From Chamaecyparis obtusa (Eukaryota > Streptophyta > Pinopsida > Cupressales > Cupressaceae), in the NCBI GenBank assembly GCA_027943335.1, contig BSBK01001579.1, positions 448,501 through 512,500 on the forward strand: 64,000 nucleotides of DNA, in the 5' to 3' direction. A program made the position numbers and the translations under genes. Numbering within the stretch: position 1 is the first letter of the stretch; each line of letters begins with the position of its first letter. Under the pieces are notes generated by a model, which worked only from the letters and a program-made list of their open reading frames with translations, searched no databases and was not told the origin of the DNA. Positions 23,561-36,400 of the stretch are shown here, in pieces.

Positions 23561-24585
23561 TCAAGTCTCGCATGCCAACCCTTCTTCGCCTCATCGGAGA
23601 AGCAAGCCTAGGTGTAGTACTCCTGTGATATGTCATGAGGTCTACCAAACTACCTTAGGACCCATGTAAGAGGGAATCTCTTAATAATGCTGATGGTATG
23701 CCCAATCAGAGGATGTGAAAAGAACATGTGAGGGAGCTCATGTTTGGTGTCATCCTAGAGCTCTGTCACTACCCATGGCCCCAAACCATTGCAACCATGT
23801 CATCCAGCTACCCTCACCACTGCTATGTCTTACCCAGTCCTAGCTAAGTCATGGGACCTATGTACCTAAAGATATAGGGCTCCAAAGGTTGCCTAGTATC
23901 ATGGAAAACTAGCCTGCATATGGGGAGGTGCTCCCAGGCCCATATCTGAAGAACAAAGAATCCTGCAACCATGGTCCTAGATTTTTTGATACATGATCTC
24001 ATGCATCTCATGGTATATCTGGGCTAGCATACACTCACCCCATCTAAATCTCACAGCTGGCCTATCTAGTATCTACTATAGCATGCGCCCTTAGCCACAC
24101 TCTAACCCATGCTATCCCTGATTTAGCATAAGATAACAGCTTAGAAATGTTGCTAGAACAATGGTTAGTGTATGTCCTACTCCATACTGGCTTATCAGAT
24201 CCTCCCATGAGATATCTTGACCCATTACTAGCTTTTCCTCAAATATGGCCCTCAGTGCCAGTGTACCCACTCTTAGTTGGATGTCATACTCCATGCGAGC
24301 CCCATGGAAAGGTACTCTGAGAATCTTGTAAATGTCCTCGGGGATCACTGTCATCTCCCCTACTGGAAAGTGGAAGGTGTTTGTCTTTGAGTGGAAATGC
24401 TTGACCAATGCACCTAATAATCCATTATTTACCCTAATGTCAGGTATATCACGTAAGTGACACAATCCCAGCCCGTCTATGTGGGCACCCTCTACATCGT
24501 CCAACCTATGCAGTAGCTCACCGATGACCAAGTGGTGAGACTGGAATGTAATATCTAAGAAGTCAACCTACAATGCAAGTGATGA
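23560..24585 (-). pseudogene. Antisense plant mobile domain (PMD) ORF, broken
   Basis: On the minus strand the best open part (24531-24112) contains FHSKTNTFHFPVGEMTVIPE followed by DIYKILRVPFHG, the signature start of a plant mobile domain (MAIL1/PP7-long-form type, also carried by transposons). A GADRLGEL-like early helix, WEDLISQYG and an FLSCYLML helix follow. Below 24112 the reading continues in pieces through AQIYHEMHEIMYQKI, the PHMQASFP region and finally GRPHDISQEYYT, ACFSDEAKKGWH near 23580-23650, with stops and frame changes. It lies antisense in the 3' part of the Tat element. Tat elements are known for extra antisense ORFs, some with a transposon-associated domain. The function of such proteins is unknown. 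Confidence 0.7.
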
Positions 24586-25155
24586 CATGTGATCAATATC
24601 TCAATCATGATGGTTTTTCAAAGTAAAGACAATAATTGAAGCTATGCACCTATCCTACACTACCTATCAGATGTTCTACTTGGCAAATTTTGCGTAAACT
24701 TAGGTTTATCTTTTAAAACTTTGCATCAAATTTTTGCATGAGGAAGTAGGATCCTCGTGCGAGGTTTCGCAGCCACGCGAGACATTACCCTCAGTCATGT
24801 GAGAAATCCTCACTCAAGGAGGTTTCTCGCGTGACATTGTGAGCCACCTCATGTAATCCTGTGGAGGTGCCCCATGTGAGGAAGCCCTCTTTGGGTCTTT
24901 CCTCATAGGAGACATGACCTAGACCGGTGTGAGGAAACCATTTCCTCACATGAAGTTTGATGAACAAAAACTTAAAATGCATTAAATCTAGCCTAAATCA
25001 CCTAAAAAATGATAAAATTTGAAATGTAAGCTGGGTTTTCGACTACTCATAGGTGGGTCATAATCCACCGGCTGGCTATGTCATCAAGAGTGCTTGAATC
25101 GATGTGAGTTCCCTAGTATACTCTCCATTTCACTCTGAGCTCTCAAATTCGTTGA
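24586..25155. other. Tat 3' non-coding region with palindrome cluster
   Basis: No gene is seen. The main content is the third CTCACGTGAG-like cluster (24735-24955). The Harbinger-like element begins at 25156. Confidence 0.5.
24735..24955. repeat. Cluster of CTCACGTGAG-like palindromes, copy 3 (densest)
   Basis: It contains ATCCTCGTGCGAGG, CCACGCGAGAC, GTCATGTGAGAAATCCTCAC, TTTCTCGCGTGAC, CCCATGTGAGGAAG, GTGTGAGGAAACC and TTCCTCACATGAAG in about 220 bp. These are the same phrases as at 3705 and 6240, but in both orientations here. Confidence 0.65.
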
Positions 25156-25170
25156 GGCCTTGTTTGTTTG
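25156..25170 (+). repeat. Left terminal inverted repeat of the Harbinger-like element
   Basis: GGCCTTGTTTGTTTG. It matches the right end at 11 of 15 positions; three of the differences are transitions and one is G/T. GGCC(C/T)...TTTGTTTG is a common Harbinger-type terminus. Confidence 0.5.
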
Positions 25171-25727
25171 CAGAATTAGAATTTGAGTCAAAACCTGATT
25201 ATCTCAAAATCAGGTTTTGAAATTCTGGTTTTGTGTATTCAGAAGATAGTTTGGACCGTTTGGTTCACCTAGAAGATGGCTGAGACAATCCATATTTTGC
25301 GTTTGGTTGCCATTTTCAAAATTGGAATTGGAAGTGAGAAATTCCTATTTATGTGTTTGGTTTGCAATTTCAAATTGGAATTGGAATTACATTATCCCTT
25401 TTCTATGTTTGGTTCTACATTTTCAATTGGAATTATATTTTGAGAAGAAAATTTAAGTTTTTATAATTATTATATAATGTTTTAATTTAATATTTTATTT
25501 TTGTTGTCCATTTTTTATTTATAGTTTTTTTTATTAATTTATATTTTTATATAGAAAATCATAAACAAAATTTAATATATTTTTTAATATTGTGAAGAGT
25601 AAACTTAGCTTTTTTTAATAATTTTATACAATATCATAAACAATATTATAACAAGAAAGTAATTATAGCATTGCTCAATATCACATCAAAATATAAATAA
25701 GTCATGTAGTCCACATATATATTTATT

Positions 25728-26198
25728 TCTGCATAATGACCCAACAGATGACCGAACTAAATAGTATGATTGTTGCACAAAGTAAACATCGTAAAAACAT
25801 GACATCAGCTTTATACGTAGCCTCCGCTTTTGCAAAATCTTTTTTGAGCGCTTTGCAAGACTTGCACTCGTCATCCACAATAGGTATATGTGGAGAACGT
25901 GCATATGATGTAGACAGCGATGGGGTGTCATTGGCCCACCAAAAGTACTGACATCCAACGCCATCCTACAATACAAATCTAAGTTAGTCTCACTATAATG
26001 ACTAATATTTATTCTCTGTAAACATTTAAATATTGCGCAATTAACAACCTTTTTCTTATTTTTGCAACTCCAAAATTTACGATCTAGATTATCCTCCATG
26101 TGTGACATCTTCAACACGCAGCGCAATCCATCACCACACTCACACATAGGGACATTTATCATAGCCATCAGCACTGTATCAAGCAATTTTTTGTTCAT
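25728..26198 (-). pseudogene. GRF zinc-finger protein with C-terminal membrane segment
   Basis: On the minus strand from 26198 the first segment contains MCECGDGLRCVL, then DNLDRKFWSCKNKKKVVNC. This is the CxCG ... NxxRxFxxCxxxxxxxC pattern of a GRF zinc finger, a nucleic-acid-binding fold. A second segment in another frame (about 25950-25730) has GCQYFWWAND, then a charged helix (KALKKDFAKAEATYKAD), then a hydrophobic stretch CLLCATIILFSSVICWVIM, ending in a stop near 25730. The two parts are probably exons separated by a short intron, or are split by a frameshift. Small plant proteins with a GRF finger, a coiled coil and a C-terminal membrane anchor are a known family of unknown function, often associated with repeats. 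Two single-base A/T runs make the exon joint uncertain. Confidence 0.6.
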
Positions 26199-27890
26199 TC
26201 ATACTATTTTTTTTCATTCATATATAACAACATGACTATATTCTATGAGTACAAATTGAAAAATTTTCATTTATGTTGATATTAAAAATTTATAGAAAAA
26301 ATATAATGACACAACTATAGCATCAGATAGAAGTTTTGGGGAAGAACAATATCCATGAACTGAATGGTGGTGTGAAAACACACTGTTAAATAAGAAAATG
26401 TAAGGAAATCCATGCTCTACGCCCTTATGCCCCACATTTGATGAGGAACCATCTCATATCCTACTCATTCTTCCCATTACTTTCCATATTGTTAGATGGT
26501 CAATCCTGCATATACAAAGTAAACATGATAGAAAAACTAAAACATGTTTATTTTTAAATGGAATACACCAAGGAGTACCATCAGAAATATTGACCGTTTA
26601 CAAACATGAATAGTAAACAATCATCAGATAGCTCATTTTTTATCATCATATGTGGATATTTTTGGCATCAATGTTTCAAATAGCTTCTGGATTCGATTGT
26701 GTAGATAGTTATGGATCACACTCTATGATCCATCATCAGGATAAAAGAGACCAAAATGATTGCAATAGACCAAAATGATGGACTTTTCTTTCAATCATTT
26801 TTCTCTCTTCCATCCTGATGAAGGATCACAGAATGTGATCATAAACGTTGATGCCAAAAATATCTACAAAATTGAATCCTAAAGCTATTTCAAACATATT
26901 TAATGTCAGCATATGTGTAGTCTCACTTTATCATGATATGTGTAGCCTCAAAACTATCCATTTCTATTTTTGTACCTATCACGTGGTTTTTAAAAATGAA
27001 TGAAAAATGAAAAGAAATTGAAGATGAAAAAAAGCATTGAACAAAGTAGAATTATTTAACTTAATTTCATAATGCAACAATAATAACAAGATGGTTAGGG
27101 TATATACATACAAAATCATGAACAATATAGTTGTCTACCAAAACACATTTATAAAATCATGTCTGAAGAACTAGAAATGGATAGTTATAAGACTACACCT
27201 TAACAATGCATTAAATGAAGCATTCATCATGTGGTACTCCTTCATGTATTCCACTTAAATATGTTAAAAGAAACAACACTAACAAATGCAAGAAAATATC
27301 TCTATAAAAGCACATTAATGAAAACAATGGTCAAGGGAGGGCATGCTTGTTTTTCCATTAATTCAACAAGATCTTGCAATACCAAAACATTAAACCAATA
27401 TGCACCAATATGCCATTGATGGACCTCTAAAAGAACTCAAAATTCAAAGGACAAGAGAGAAACAAGGTTTCCTACCTTGAAGTGGAAAGAAAAACCAAAA
27501 ATGGAGAGGAAGACAAGCACACTTTGTGAAAGCCAACATAATCACTAGCAACACAAAATAATCTTGGCATGGATCCAATGAATTAACACAATAAGTATAC
27601 CAGTGGGTACTTACCAGTGGCTACTGTATACCAGTGTATACCAAAACAAAGAGGGAAAAATGAAAGAAATAACTTGATTGGGTTGACACATGATCCCAAA
27701 AGAAGTTCTAAAACATCTTTGCATGGCCATTAAGAGAGCAAGTTTTTACAATTGATTATACATTTTTTATGTAAATTTTACTTCACGAATCACAAAAAAA
27801 ATGCATGGTCAGAGGAAAGATGGGTTCAACTTGTGTTCCAACATAAATATCTTTGAATTCCATTTCTCATAAGAGTGCTGACAAACTATA
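26199..27890. other. Non-coding interior of the Harbinger-like element
   Basis: No coding region is supported. It includes a foldback at 26655-26915 (own entry) and TACCAGTG repeats at 27598-27645. The sequence is AT-rich and lacks codon-like structure. Confidence 0.45.
26655..26915. repeat. Imperfect foldback with rearranged arms
   Basis: The left arm contains TTTTTGGCATCAATG, AATAGCTTCTGGATTCGATT and GGATCACACTCTATGATCC. The right arm holds the reverse complements of all three (near 26895, 26880 and 26825). The order of the first two blocks is swapped between the arms, so it is not a simple MITE hairpin. Confidence 0.65.
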
Positions 27891-27894
27891 TTTT

Positions 27895-28670
27895 GTAATG
27901 GAGATATACCAGTGTATACTATTATACAACCACTGGCATACAGTCCAATCAATGGATAAACTTAACAACATCTTGAACATGCAATGCATCTTTAGAACAT
28001 CAATCACAAAGTATCATATGCTAGTGGCTGTGAACATCAATCACAAAGTATCATTTCTTTTCCAGCTTGTCTATATTTTTATGATGTTGATTCATCTGTA
28101 AGAAACGATACTTTGTGATTGATGTTCTAAAGATGCATTGCATGTTCAAGATGTTGTTAAGTTTATCCACTGATTGGACTGTATGCCAGTGGCTATGAAC
28201 ATCAATCACAAAGTATCATTTCTTTTCTAGCTTGTCTATATTTTTATGATGTTGATTCATCTATAAGAAACAACTTTTTGATTGATGTTCTAAAGATGCA
28301 TTGCATGTTCAAGATGTTGTTATGTTTATCCACTGATTGGACTATATGCCAGTGGTTGTGAACATCAATCACAAAGTATTGTTTCTTTTCTAGCTTGTCT
28401 ATATTTATATGATGTTGATTCATCTGTAAGAAACAATACTTTGTGATTGATGTTCTAAAGATGCATTGCATGTTCAAGATGTTGTTAAGTTTATCCACTG
28501 ATTGGACTGTATGCTAGTGGCTATGAACATCAATCACAAAGTATCATTTCTTAACAGATGAATCAACATCATAAAAATATAGACAAGCTGGAAAAGAAAC
28601 GATACTTTGTGATTGATGTTCACAACCATTGGCATACAATCCAATTAGTGGATAAACTTCACATTAATTT
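27895..28670. repeat. Array of alternating inverted modules (AATCACAAAGTAT blocks)
   Basis: The phrase AATCACAAAGTAT or its complement ATACTTTGTGATT occurs at about 28005, 28041, 28107, 28205, 28366, 28434, 28531 and 28600, in both orientations. It alternates with GTTTATCCACTGATTGGACT and TGTCTATATTTTTATGATG blocks. A further copy lies on the other side of the nested gypsy element at 43497-43605. Confidence 0.8.
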
Positions 28671-29228
28671 CATGCTTTTCTAAGTGCTCAATCATAAGTG
28701 TCATTATTTTCTAGCTTGCCATTGTTTTCTAAGAAATTTTAATTAACATGGTGACTCAAATTGATAACATGCTAACCCAAATTGAACGAGAAGAGAAGGA
28801 AGATCTCAAGAAGCATTTCATGCGTAGTGAACAACATAAAATCATGTAAAGGAGCAACAAGACAAGATAATGACAATAGATGTTCACACATAGAAAGCAT
28901 ATGTTGATAGGAAGCAATCAGTCTTAAAGATCAACATAAAAACATAAGAAAAGAATCCAAATCTATGAAGAGCAGTGAGGATCTTGAATATAGCAGTGGG
29001 TCTCATGTCAAAGAGTGAAGCTTGTTGAGAAAATAATGTCAAATCTTCACTAGAACAAAGAGTAAATGGAATACACTATACACTTTTAGATAAGTAAAAC
29101 ACAGATCTTGCATGTAGAGCAGCTACATTGAATATAGAATATCACATTTACTAGTTTCAAAAAGGAACAACAATCTATATGATAAATGAATGACACATTT
29201 TATGCATATAGAACTCTATGCTTTCTCT
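28671..29228. other. AT-rich stretch before the nested gypsy element
   Basis: Apart from one more TTTCTAGCTTGCCATTG block near 28710, I see nothing. A small ORF from 28748 (MVTQIDNMLTQIEREEKEDL) is 33 codons long and is unsupported as a gene. Confidence 0.4.
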
Positions 29229-30889
29229 GCAGGAGTGAGCGTGCCCACATACATTCATCTCATGGTAAAGAGGGGAGATAGTATTCAGACCCAAAACCCA
29301 ATCCTTAGCCTATTTATCCTAATTAATGGATAAAATGTCATTTGACTACCTTGCCCGAGTTTGGTCAGGTTGACCTAATTCGTGGATTCCGTCTTGTGAG
29401 ATTGTATGATGCATGAATGTTGCTGAAATTATTGCTTTGATTTGATTATTTTGCTATGGTTATTTTAATTAATTATATAGTGGAAACTAATGATTAAAGT
29501 ATTTCTTATGTTGTTGAATAATTATTAATTAATTAAAAGTCAAATATGAGAATATTTGAATTTAATTAATTAATTGTGCTACATTTTGATTTAATATGTT
29601 TTTTATTAAATTGTTGAAGAATTAGTGCATGTTTTAATTTTGTTATAAATTATTAAATAATTTAAATGTGAAATTTTATTTTTGCATGTTCTTTATTTAT
29701 TTATGTGAAATTAGATTTCATAAGATAACTTGTAAATAGAGTTCCATGTGAGATGTGCATGAATAATATATTTTATAATTAAATATTGGTATTTTCCCTC
29801 AACTCAAGAAGAGGAGTTTGAATAGGAGTTGTTTGGTGACTCATTAGGGTTTTGCATGATAAGTGGGTGTGTTTTTCTATTTGGGAAAAAATTTTGCATT
29901 CATTTTGGATAACCAGGTTTTGTTAAAATTTTCAATTTTGGAGAGGGAGCATTGGAGAAATATTTTGTGCTTTCTTGTGTTCTTGAGAATTGGGTGTGAG
30001 AATTTTTCTGGGTGAAATGTGTGTGCATCTGGTATTGGAATTCTACATGCTGTGATTCAGAGTTGCAGGATTGAGCTCTACACATTCAGATTTGGGAGAT
30101 TTAGCATTCTACAGTCAATTCCATCTCAGTTTCTTGCATTGGATTGAGGTAGGAGATTGATTTAATCTTTTTGAAATTTTACTTATTAAATTTTCATTAT
30201 ATAGTTGTGATTGTTTTGATTTAGAGAATGCAAATCTGTTTTCATTTATAATTCATTTTGGGTGTTAAGAAAACCCTTTGTTTGATGCTTTTGATTTTTA
30301 TATTGTGACTTGGCATAGAAATGTTATGCTGCTGAAATTTTTGAGAAAAATTCATTCTAGGGCATTTAGAAAATTAAAAATTTAAATCCCTATAGTAAGT
30401 TCTATAGTATGAAGGATTTAATTAAATGGGTTGTCCTTGAAAATTCAATTTGAGCTTAAAAAATGCATTCTGTGTAAAAACCCTTGCTCTGTAAAAATAT
30501 AAAGTAAAACAAAATATTCTGTAAAAGACAAAAAAAAGATGCTTTTATTTTTTCATTGGTTGAAATTAAAATTGTTAAGAAAAGTCTATTTGTTGAAATT
30601 TATTAAAAGAAAAATCTGGTCTTCATATTTCCAATTCTGGAAATAAAAGTGACAGTCTGCCATTTCCATTTTTGGAAATATCAGACCTGTCAAATCAATC
30701 AACAAAATTTTTTTTTATAGTTATTATTTTATTAAATAAAATGAAATGCATTGTTTTTAAAAAAAAATATGGAACTTTGCATTTTTAATGTTAATGTTTT
30801 TGTTTTCCAAAAAAAAAAATTATTTTAAAATTTTTTTGGAAAAGTGCTTTTGCACTTTATCCTGCGCAGGCAGGGTACCTGCACTGGCA

Positions 30890-31040
30890 GGTACACTGCG
30901 CTGGCAGTGGCCTGCGTACATAGGTACACTGCACTGGTAGTGGCCTATGTACGTAGGTACACTGCACTGGCAGTGGCCTACGTACGTAGGTACACTGCAC
31001 TGGCAGTGGCCTGTGCACGTAGGTACACTGTGCACACGCA
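30890..31040. repeat. 33-bp tandem repeat in the 5' LTR, four units
   Basis: Units start at 30890, 30923, 30956 and 30989, with a partial unit at 31022. The core is GGTACACTGCACTGGCAGTG followed by a palindromic CGTACG stretch. The other LTR has only two such units (40176 and 40209, partial at 40242). It is GC-rich against an AT-rich background. Confidence 0.95.
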
Positions 31041-31214
31041 GTACCTGCAAGCGCAGGTACACTACGCGGCTGTGAGGTGCAGGCTGTGGGGTGCGGGCTC
31101 GAGCCCCCCCAATTATGTCATTTGTTTATTTTTGTTTAATTTGTTTTACTTTTTATGTTATGTTAAAATATTAATATTTTTTTTGAATATCTTAGTTTTA
31201 TTAAATTATAATAT

Positions 31215-31218
<4 letters not shown>

Positions 31219-31297
<79 letters not shown>
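31219..31297. repeat. (AT)n microsatellite in the 5' LTR
   Basis: About 40 AT units. The right LTR has only about 4-5 units at the same place (40425), while a second AT tract 40 bp further on is longer in the right LTR (40473-40499). Confidence 0.95.
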
Positions 31298-31301
<4 letters not shown>

Positions 31302-33225
31302 TAATTATAATTGGTTAAGTGATTAAATTTCATATATATATATATATATATGGTGTAAATGAATTTATGGTGGCTATAATTTATTAATGATTTAATTTTA
31401 TTAATATTCAAATTTTAATAAAATTTTATTATAATGCTTTGCTTATGTTTAATAATGAAATTTCATTAGATAGGGTTAATTTTGTTAATGAAATTTTGTT
31501 TCATTTTTCAGAAGCGCAATCTTGTTAGGGGATTTAAATTAAGGGTAATTGGGATTTATAGTTTTCTCAATTTTGTTTTAATCACTCGAACATAGGTATG
31601 TCAAAAAAAATAGAGAAATGAGACTCTAACTTTGCAACTTATTTATTGCCATTCATAGAACAAAGTTTTGATTATTTTCTATTAGAATTGGGCGTCTTGG
31701 ATATAATGAATTAATTAACACTTCTTAGGTTATCTGAACTACTTATGGTAACATTAGACATGATTATTGTGAAAACTCTCCAATAAATATTTTTCTTGAA
31801 TTTATTTATAATGATTATGAAACATATTGAGTTATGGTTTTATTTTAGTTCAAATTGATGTGATTGTATATTCTTTGTGTCTTCTTTGACATTATGGGTT
31901 GTCGGGTTTTAGATAACCTAGGAGAATACAAAGGCCAGGGTATGTGTTAGGCAGTAGTGTTTTTCAGTTATGTATGGTGTGTGTGCACTCTATCTGATTA
32001 TCATTTCTGTTTGACCATTGGGCTCATGTTATATTGTTTTCTGTTTGTGGTATCTCTGTGACTATATCTAGTTCTTTTATGTGAATTTGGATATGAGGTT
32101 ATGAAGTTGTACACCTGATTTGATCTAGGAGAGATCTATGAGCCTAGGGTAGTTTACCTAGGTATGTGTTAGGAGGTGGCTTGCAATAAGCACCGGGGCC
32201 CACAAGTGGCTGCCGTTGACCACTTATTGTAAGTTATTGTAAACAAGTGATAACCTAATTATATTAAGGGAAACAAATGAACCTAATAAGATAGTTTTCC
32301 TCTCCCATGCTTGAGTGCTAGTATAGACTGAGATGAGGATGAGATGATGCTTGTCACCTATTGGGGTGCGTGTTCTGGCATAGTTAATGACTTCGTCATT
32401 ATGAGAAGTCATTGATTCCGTGTATGGTCACTTGAGTTCTGAAATCCAGAGTGATTACCAGGATGAGACTCAAGGGTTAGATGTACATGATGACACCTAC
32501 CTACACATAGTCTAGTTATCCTACAAGGTCGGTTGCCTCTAGATTAGCGAGTCATACTTTTCACTACTTTTGTTGACCTTGAGTTAGTACGCTATCAGGA
32601 TTCCTTTCCTAGTGGTATTTCCTCTATGGACTTGATTATCCGTTTGGGGTCTGATGTTATCTCCTCAGTATGGTGGGGTAGACCTATGTGGTTCTACATG
32701 GACGGGTGGTAGTGATTCTTTACCATTTGAGATTCGACGTCCTGGTACCAGTGCTTGATGGTGTCTTTTCGGTTGGATTCCTTATGTTACTTATTCTATG
32801 ATATTCTTATGTACTTATTCTTTAATGTAAATCTTGTATTAGAGTATCGCATATGATACCTAATCTGGATAATTGTAATTTACATGTTAGAATGATTAAT
32901 ACATACCCTGCGACATGTGCAGTGGATGTATGTTTATTAGATTTAATGATTGTTCATGAAATGTAAACAATACGATGTAATGATGGTATTTATTTTATGG
33001 AATCATTTGTTGATGTTATTTGTTATGTTATGTTAGTAAGTAATGTTATGTCATGGGACCCATTAGAGTTGTAACCTATGTTTCAATGTGTGTTATGTGA
33101 GATAATGGTTATTGCCTTATGTGGTTGTTTATCTTGAATGCTAACTTTAGAAAAAAAAATTGTTCATTAAACTTAGTATCATGTTTTAGGTTAGTTTCTT
33201 TTGGGTTCCCTAGCGGGGCATTACA

Positions 33226-33243
33226 TTTGGTATCAGAGCCAGG
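33226..33243 (+). other. Tekay primer-binding site (initiator Met tRNA)
   Basis: TTTGGTATCAGAGCCAGG follows the LTR end. TGGTATCAGAGCC is the exact initiator-Met tRNA complement. Confidence 0.95.
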
Positions 33244-33428
33244 TTTCTACACTGGGAACTCTGGGTATGTACGCTCATTAGGTTTTATGTGTGTAGTTTA
33301 AACTTGAAAACAAAACTTAGACATATAACCATTTTGTGTTTAGACTATTACTTTATGATCATCTTGTTTTGGTTTATGTTTGATATATGTTCGTGAGTGT
33401 TTGCTGGTTTCTTCATGTTGTAGGAATT

Positions 33429-36400
33429 ATGCCTGAAACTAGAGCTGCCAGAGGCAGAGGTAGAGGTAGGTCAGGTGGATGTGGTAGGGGAAGGCAACCA
33501 AGACCCTCCACCAGTGTTGAGCAAGTAAGTAACCACCAGCAGTTGAGAGATGAGCAGGGTGGTGAACATCAGGGAGAATCTGATGGGCAGGATACTAGGC
33601 AGCTCCTTCGAGCAATCCTTGCTCGTCTTGGTCCTGATTAGGATAGAGCAGATCAGGACGGTTCACATCATTCCCATAGGAATGAAGGAGAGAGAGACAG
33701 GGAAAGATCCAAGAGTCCTCTTAAGAGGAAATTTACTGTAGATCCTTCAGTGGTTGCAGCAAACCATATGAGGGACCTTATGAGGGGAAAGTCTATTCCC
33801 TTTGATGGGAAGGGTACAGGACTTAAGGCAGAGACATGGTTAATAGCATTGGAATGAAGTTTTTCCATGCACCCATTCAGTAGCAACACCAGAGCTAGAT
33901 ATGCTGTGACTCAACTCACAGATTTTGCAGCAGTATGGTGGAAAATTGAGGAAGAGAAGCTAGGTGTTGGGATAGACATAGTTACTTGGGAATTGTTCTT
34001 GGAGAATTTTTGAGAATGTTTCTTATCAGATCAATGGAGGAAACAGAGGGCCGATGAGTTCCATAATCTGAAGCAGTTGACTATGACTGTGAGTGAATAT
34101 GAGTGTAAGTTCTTTGAACTTAAGCAGTACGCTGGATTTGGGTAGGACACAGCTCTATTGGTGCAGCATTTTATCAGGGGGCTGAATGCCCGCATTATTG
34201 GAAAGGTCTTACTCTTTGAGCCTAAGACTCTCAGAGAAGCAGTTGTGAAGGCTACACTCACTGAGGCTAATATAGCCTCAGGCTATGATCAGCATCCAGG
34301 TGGTTCTTCTAGTTCAGAGTTCAGAGGGAACTAGTCCCAAGGTATCAGAAACTTCAAGAAGTCGTCAAACTTCTATAAGGGTAACCAGAACCATCAGCAG
34401 GATAAAACCATTCCACCTCCTTCTCAGAGTAGTGGTTCTCATTCTAGGAACTTCTGGAATGGCAAGCACTCTAAGCGCAATCAAACTGTTCAACTAGCTC
34501 AGAGTGTACAATAGAGTGCCAGCAAAGGCAGCTTTCAGTAATCCAGTGCACCATCAGGAGGAAAGAGTAATTTTAGAAACACAAGATGTTTCACTTGTGG
34601 ACAATTTGGGCATATAGCAGTGAATTGCCCATAGCGTCCCCCACAGTACTCTTCTCAGAGGCTAGCAGCATCTGAACCCATAGTTGGCGACGCAGGGTGC
34701 ACACATAGAGTGTTTGCTGCATTGGATCAGCGACAGGCAGATCATCAGGGTATGGTAGTTGAGACTACAGGTACTATTCGAGGCATACCCATTTCTATTT
34801 TATATGATTCTGGTGCTACTAAATCTTTTATATCTCCACTTTTAGTTGAGCATTGTGGGTTGGTGGCTGTAAAGCAAGATAGTAGTTGGCAAGTGGAATT
34901 AGCCTCAGGAGCTAGGGTTGTGACAGGATCTTTGGTCCCTAGGTGTGAACTGAATTTGGGTAAATTCTCTACCACTGTAGATCTACGTGTGATTCCTTTG
35001 GGATCATATGGGGTCATGCTAGGTATGGATTGGTTAGAAGCTCATGGAGCTAGCATCGACTATAGGAAGAAGACCATCATGTGCAAGGATGATGAGGGTA
35101 TAGAGTGTCAGATAGTGGGTATCCCACAACCTATTTCTCTCCGATTGATTTCTACTATGCAACTAAAACATTGTATGTGAAAGGGTTGCCAGATGTTTGC
35201 GGTGACTCTAAATGAGATTGATGAAGAGGAAAGCGAAGACAGGACCCTAGATCATCCAGTATTGTAGGAATTTCTTGATGTCTTTCTGACAGAGATTCCA
35301 GGTATGCCACCTAAGCGTGACATTGATTTTCAGATCAAACTTGTTCCAGGCGCTGAGCCTATCTCTAGAGCTCCATATAGGATGACTACTCATGAGTTGA
35401 GTGAGCTCAAGCTTCAGTTGGAAGAATTGTTGGCAAAGGGGAGCATTAGACCTAGTGTTTCTCCATGGGGAGCACCAGTCCTCTTCGTTAAGAAGAAGGA
35501 TGGATCTTTACGCTTGTGTATTGACTACAGACAGTTGAACAAGGTAGCGATCAAAAATAGATATCCATTGCCACGCATTGATGATTTATTTGATCAAATC
35601 AAGGGAGCTAAGGTGTTCTCTAAAATTGATCTAAAGTCAGGGTATCATCAGCTACGGATTCATGATGCAAATATTCATAAGACTGTATTCCGTACAAGAT
35701 ATGGGCATTATGAGTTCACAGTGGTACCTTTTGGTTTGATGAACACTCCATCGGTGTTCATGTGCTTAATGAATGGAGTGTTTCAAGAATATTTGGATCA
35801 GTTTGTATTGGTCTTCTTGGATGACATATTGATATACTCTAAATCCATAGAAGAACATGAGGAACAGCTTAGACAGGTTTTGTAGTGTTTGAGGGAGAAT
35901 CAACTTTATGCTAATGCAAAGAACTGTGATTTCTTTCAGATAGAGATTCAGTATCTTGGTCATATGATTTTAGGAGAAGGTATCTCGGTAGCTCCTTCGA
36001 AGATTCAGGCAATTGTGGAGTGGCCAGCACCCACTAACGTGTCTGAAGTCCATAGTTTCATGGGTTTGGCTGGATATTACCGTAGATTTGTCAAGGACTT
36101 CTCTAGGGTTGCACATCCTATCACCTCATTGCAGAGGAAAGGGAAGAAGTTCATTTGGATGGAGAAGTGTGAGGAAGCTTTCCAGAAGCTTAAGGAGTGT
36201 TTGAACAGTGCTCCTATTTTAGCAGTGCCAGATCCAGCCAGAGATTTTGTTGTATGCACTGATGCATCTTTAGAGGGTATTGGAGCAGTCCTCATGCAGG
36301 AAGGATGGGTGATTGCATATGAGTCTCACAAACTCAAGGATCATGAGCTTAATTATCCTACACACGATCTTGAGTTGGCAGCAGTTGTCCATGCTTTAGT

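Larger units (their letters stand above)
29229..33225 (+). mobile_element. 5' LTR of the Tekay-type element, 5'-truncated
   Basis: It starts in the middle of the LTR at GCAGGAGTGAGCG (equivalent to 38514) and ends at CATTACA before the PBS. It contains four 33-bp tandem units (30890-31030) and an (AT)n tract (31219-31297). Confidence 0.9.

Noticed and set aside
27895..28670. CRISPR-like array
   Set aside because: The repeats alternate in orientation, the spacers are not unique, and the DNA is a plant transposon.
29900..30085. Small minus-strand ORF repeated at 39185-39370
   Set aside because: It is duplicated only because it lies in both LTRs of the Tekay-type element; no protein features are present.
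31214..31411. Tyr-Ile-rich ORF
   Set aside because: It is the product of the AT microsatellite in the LTR.
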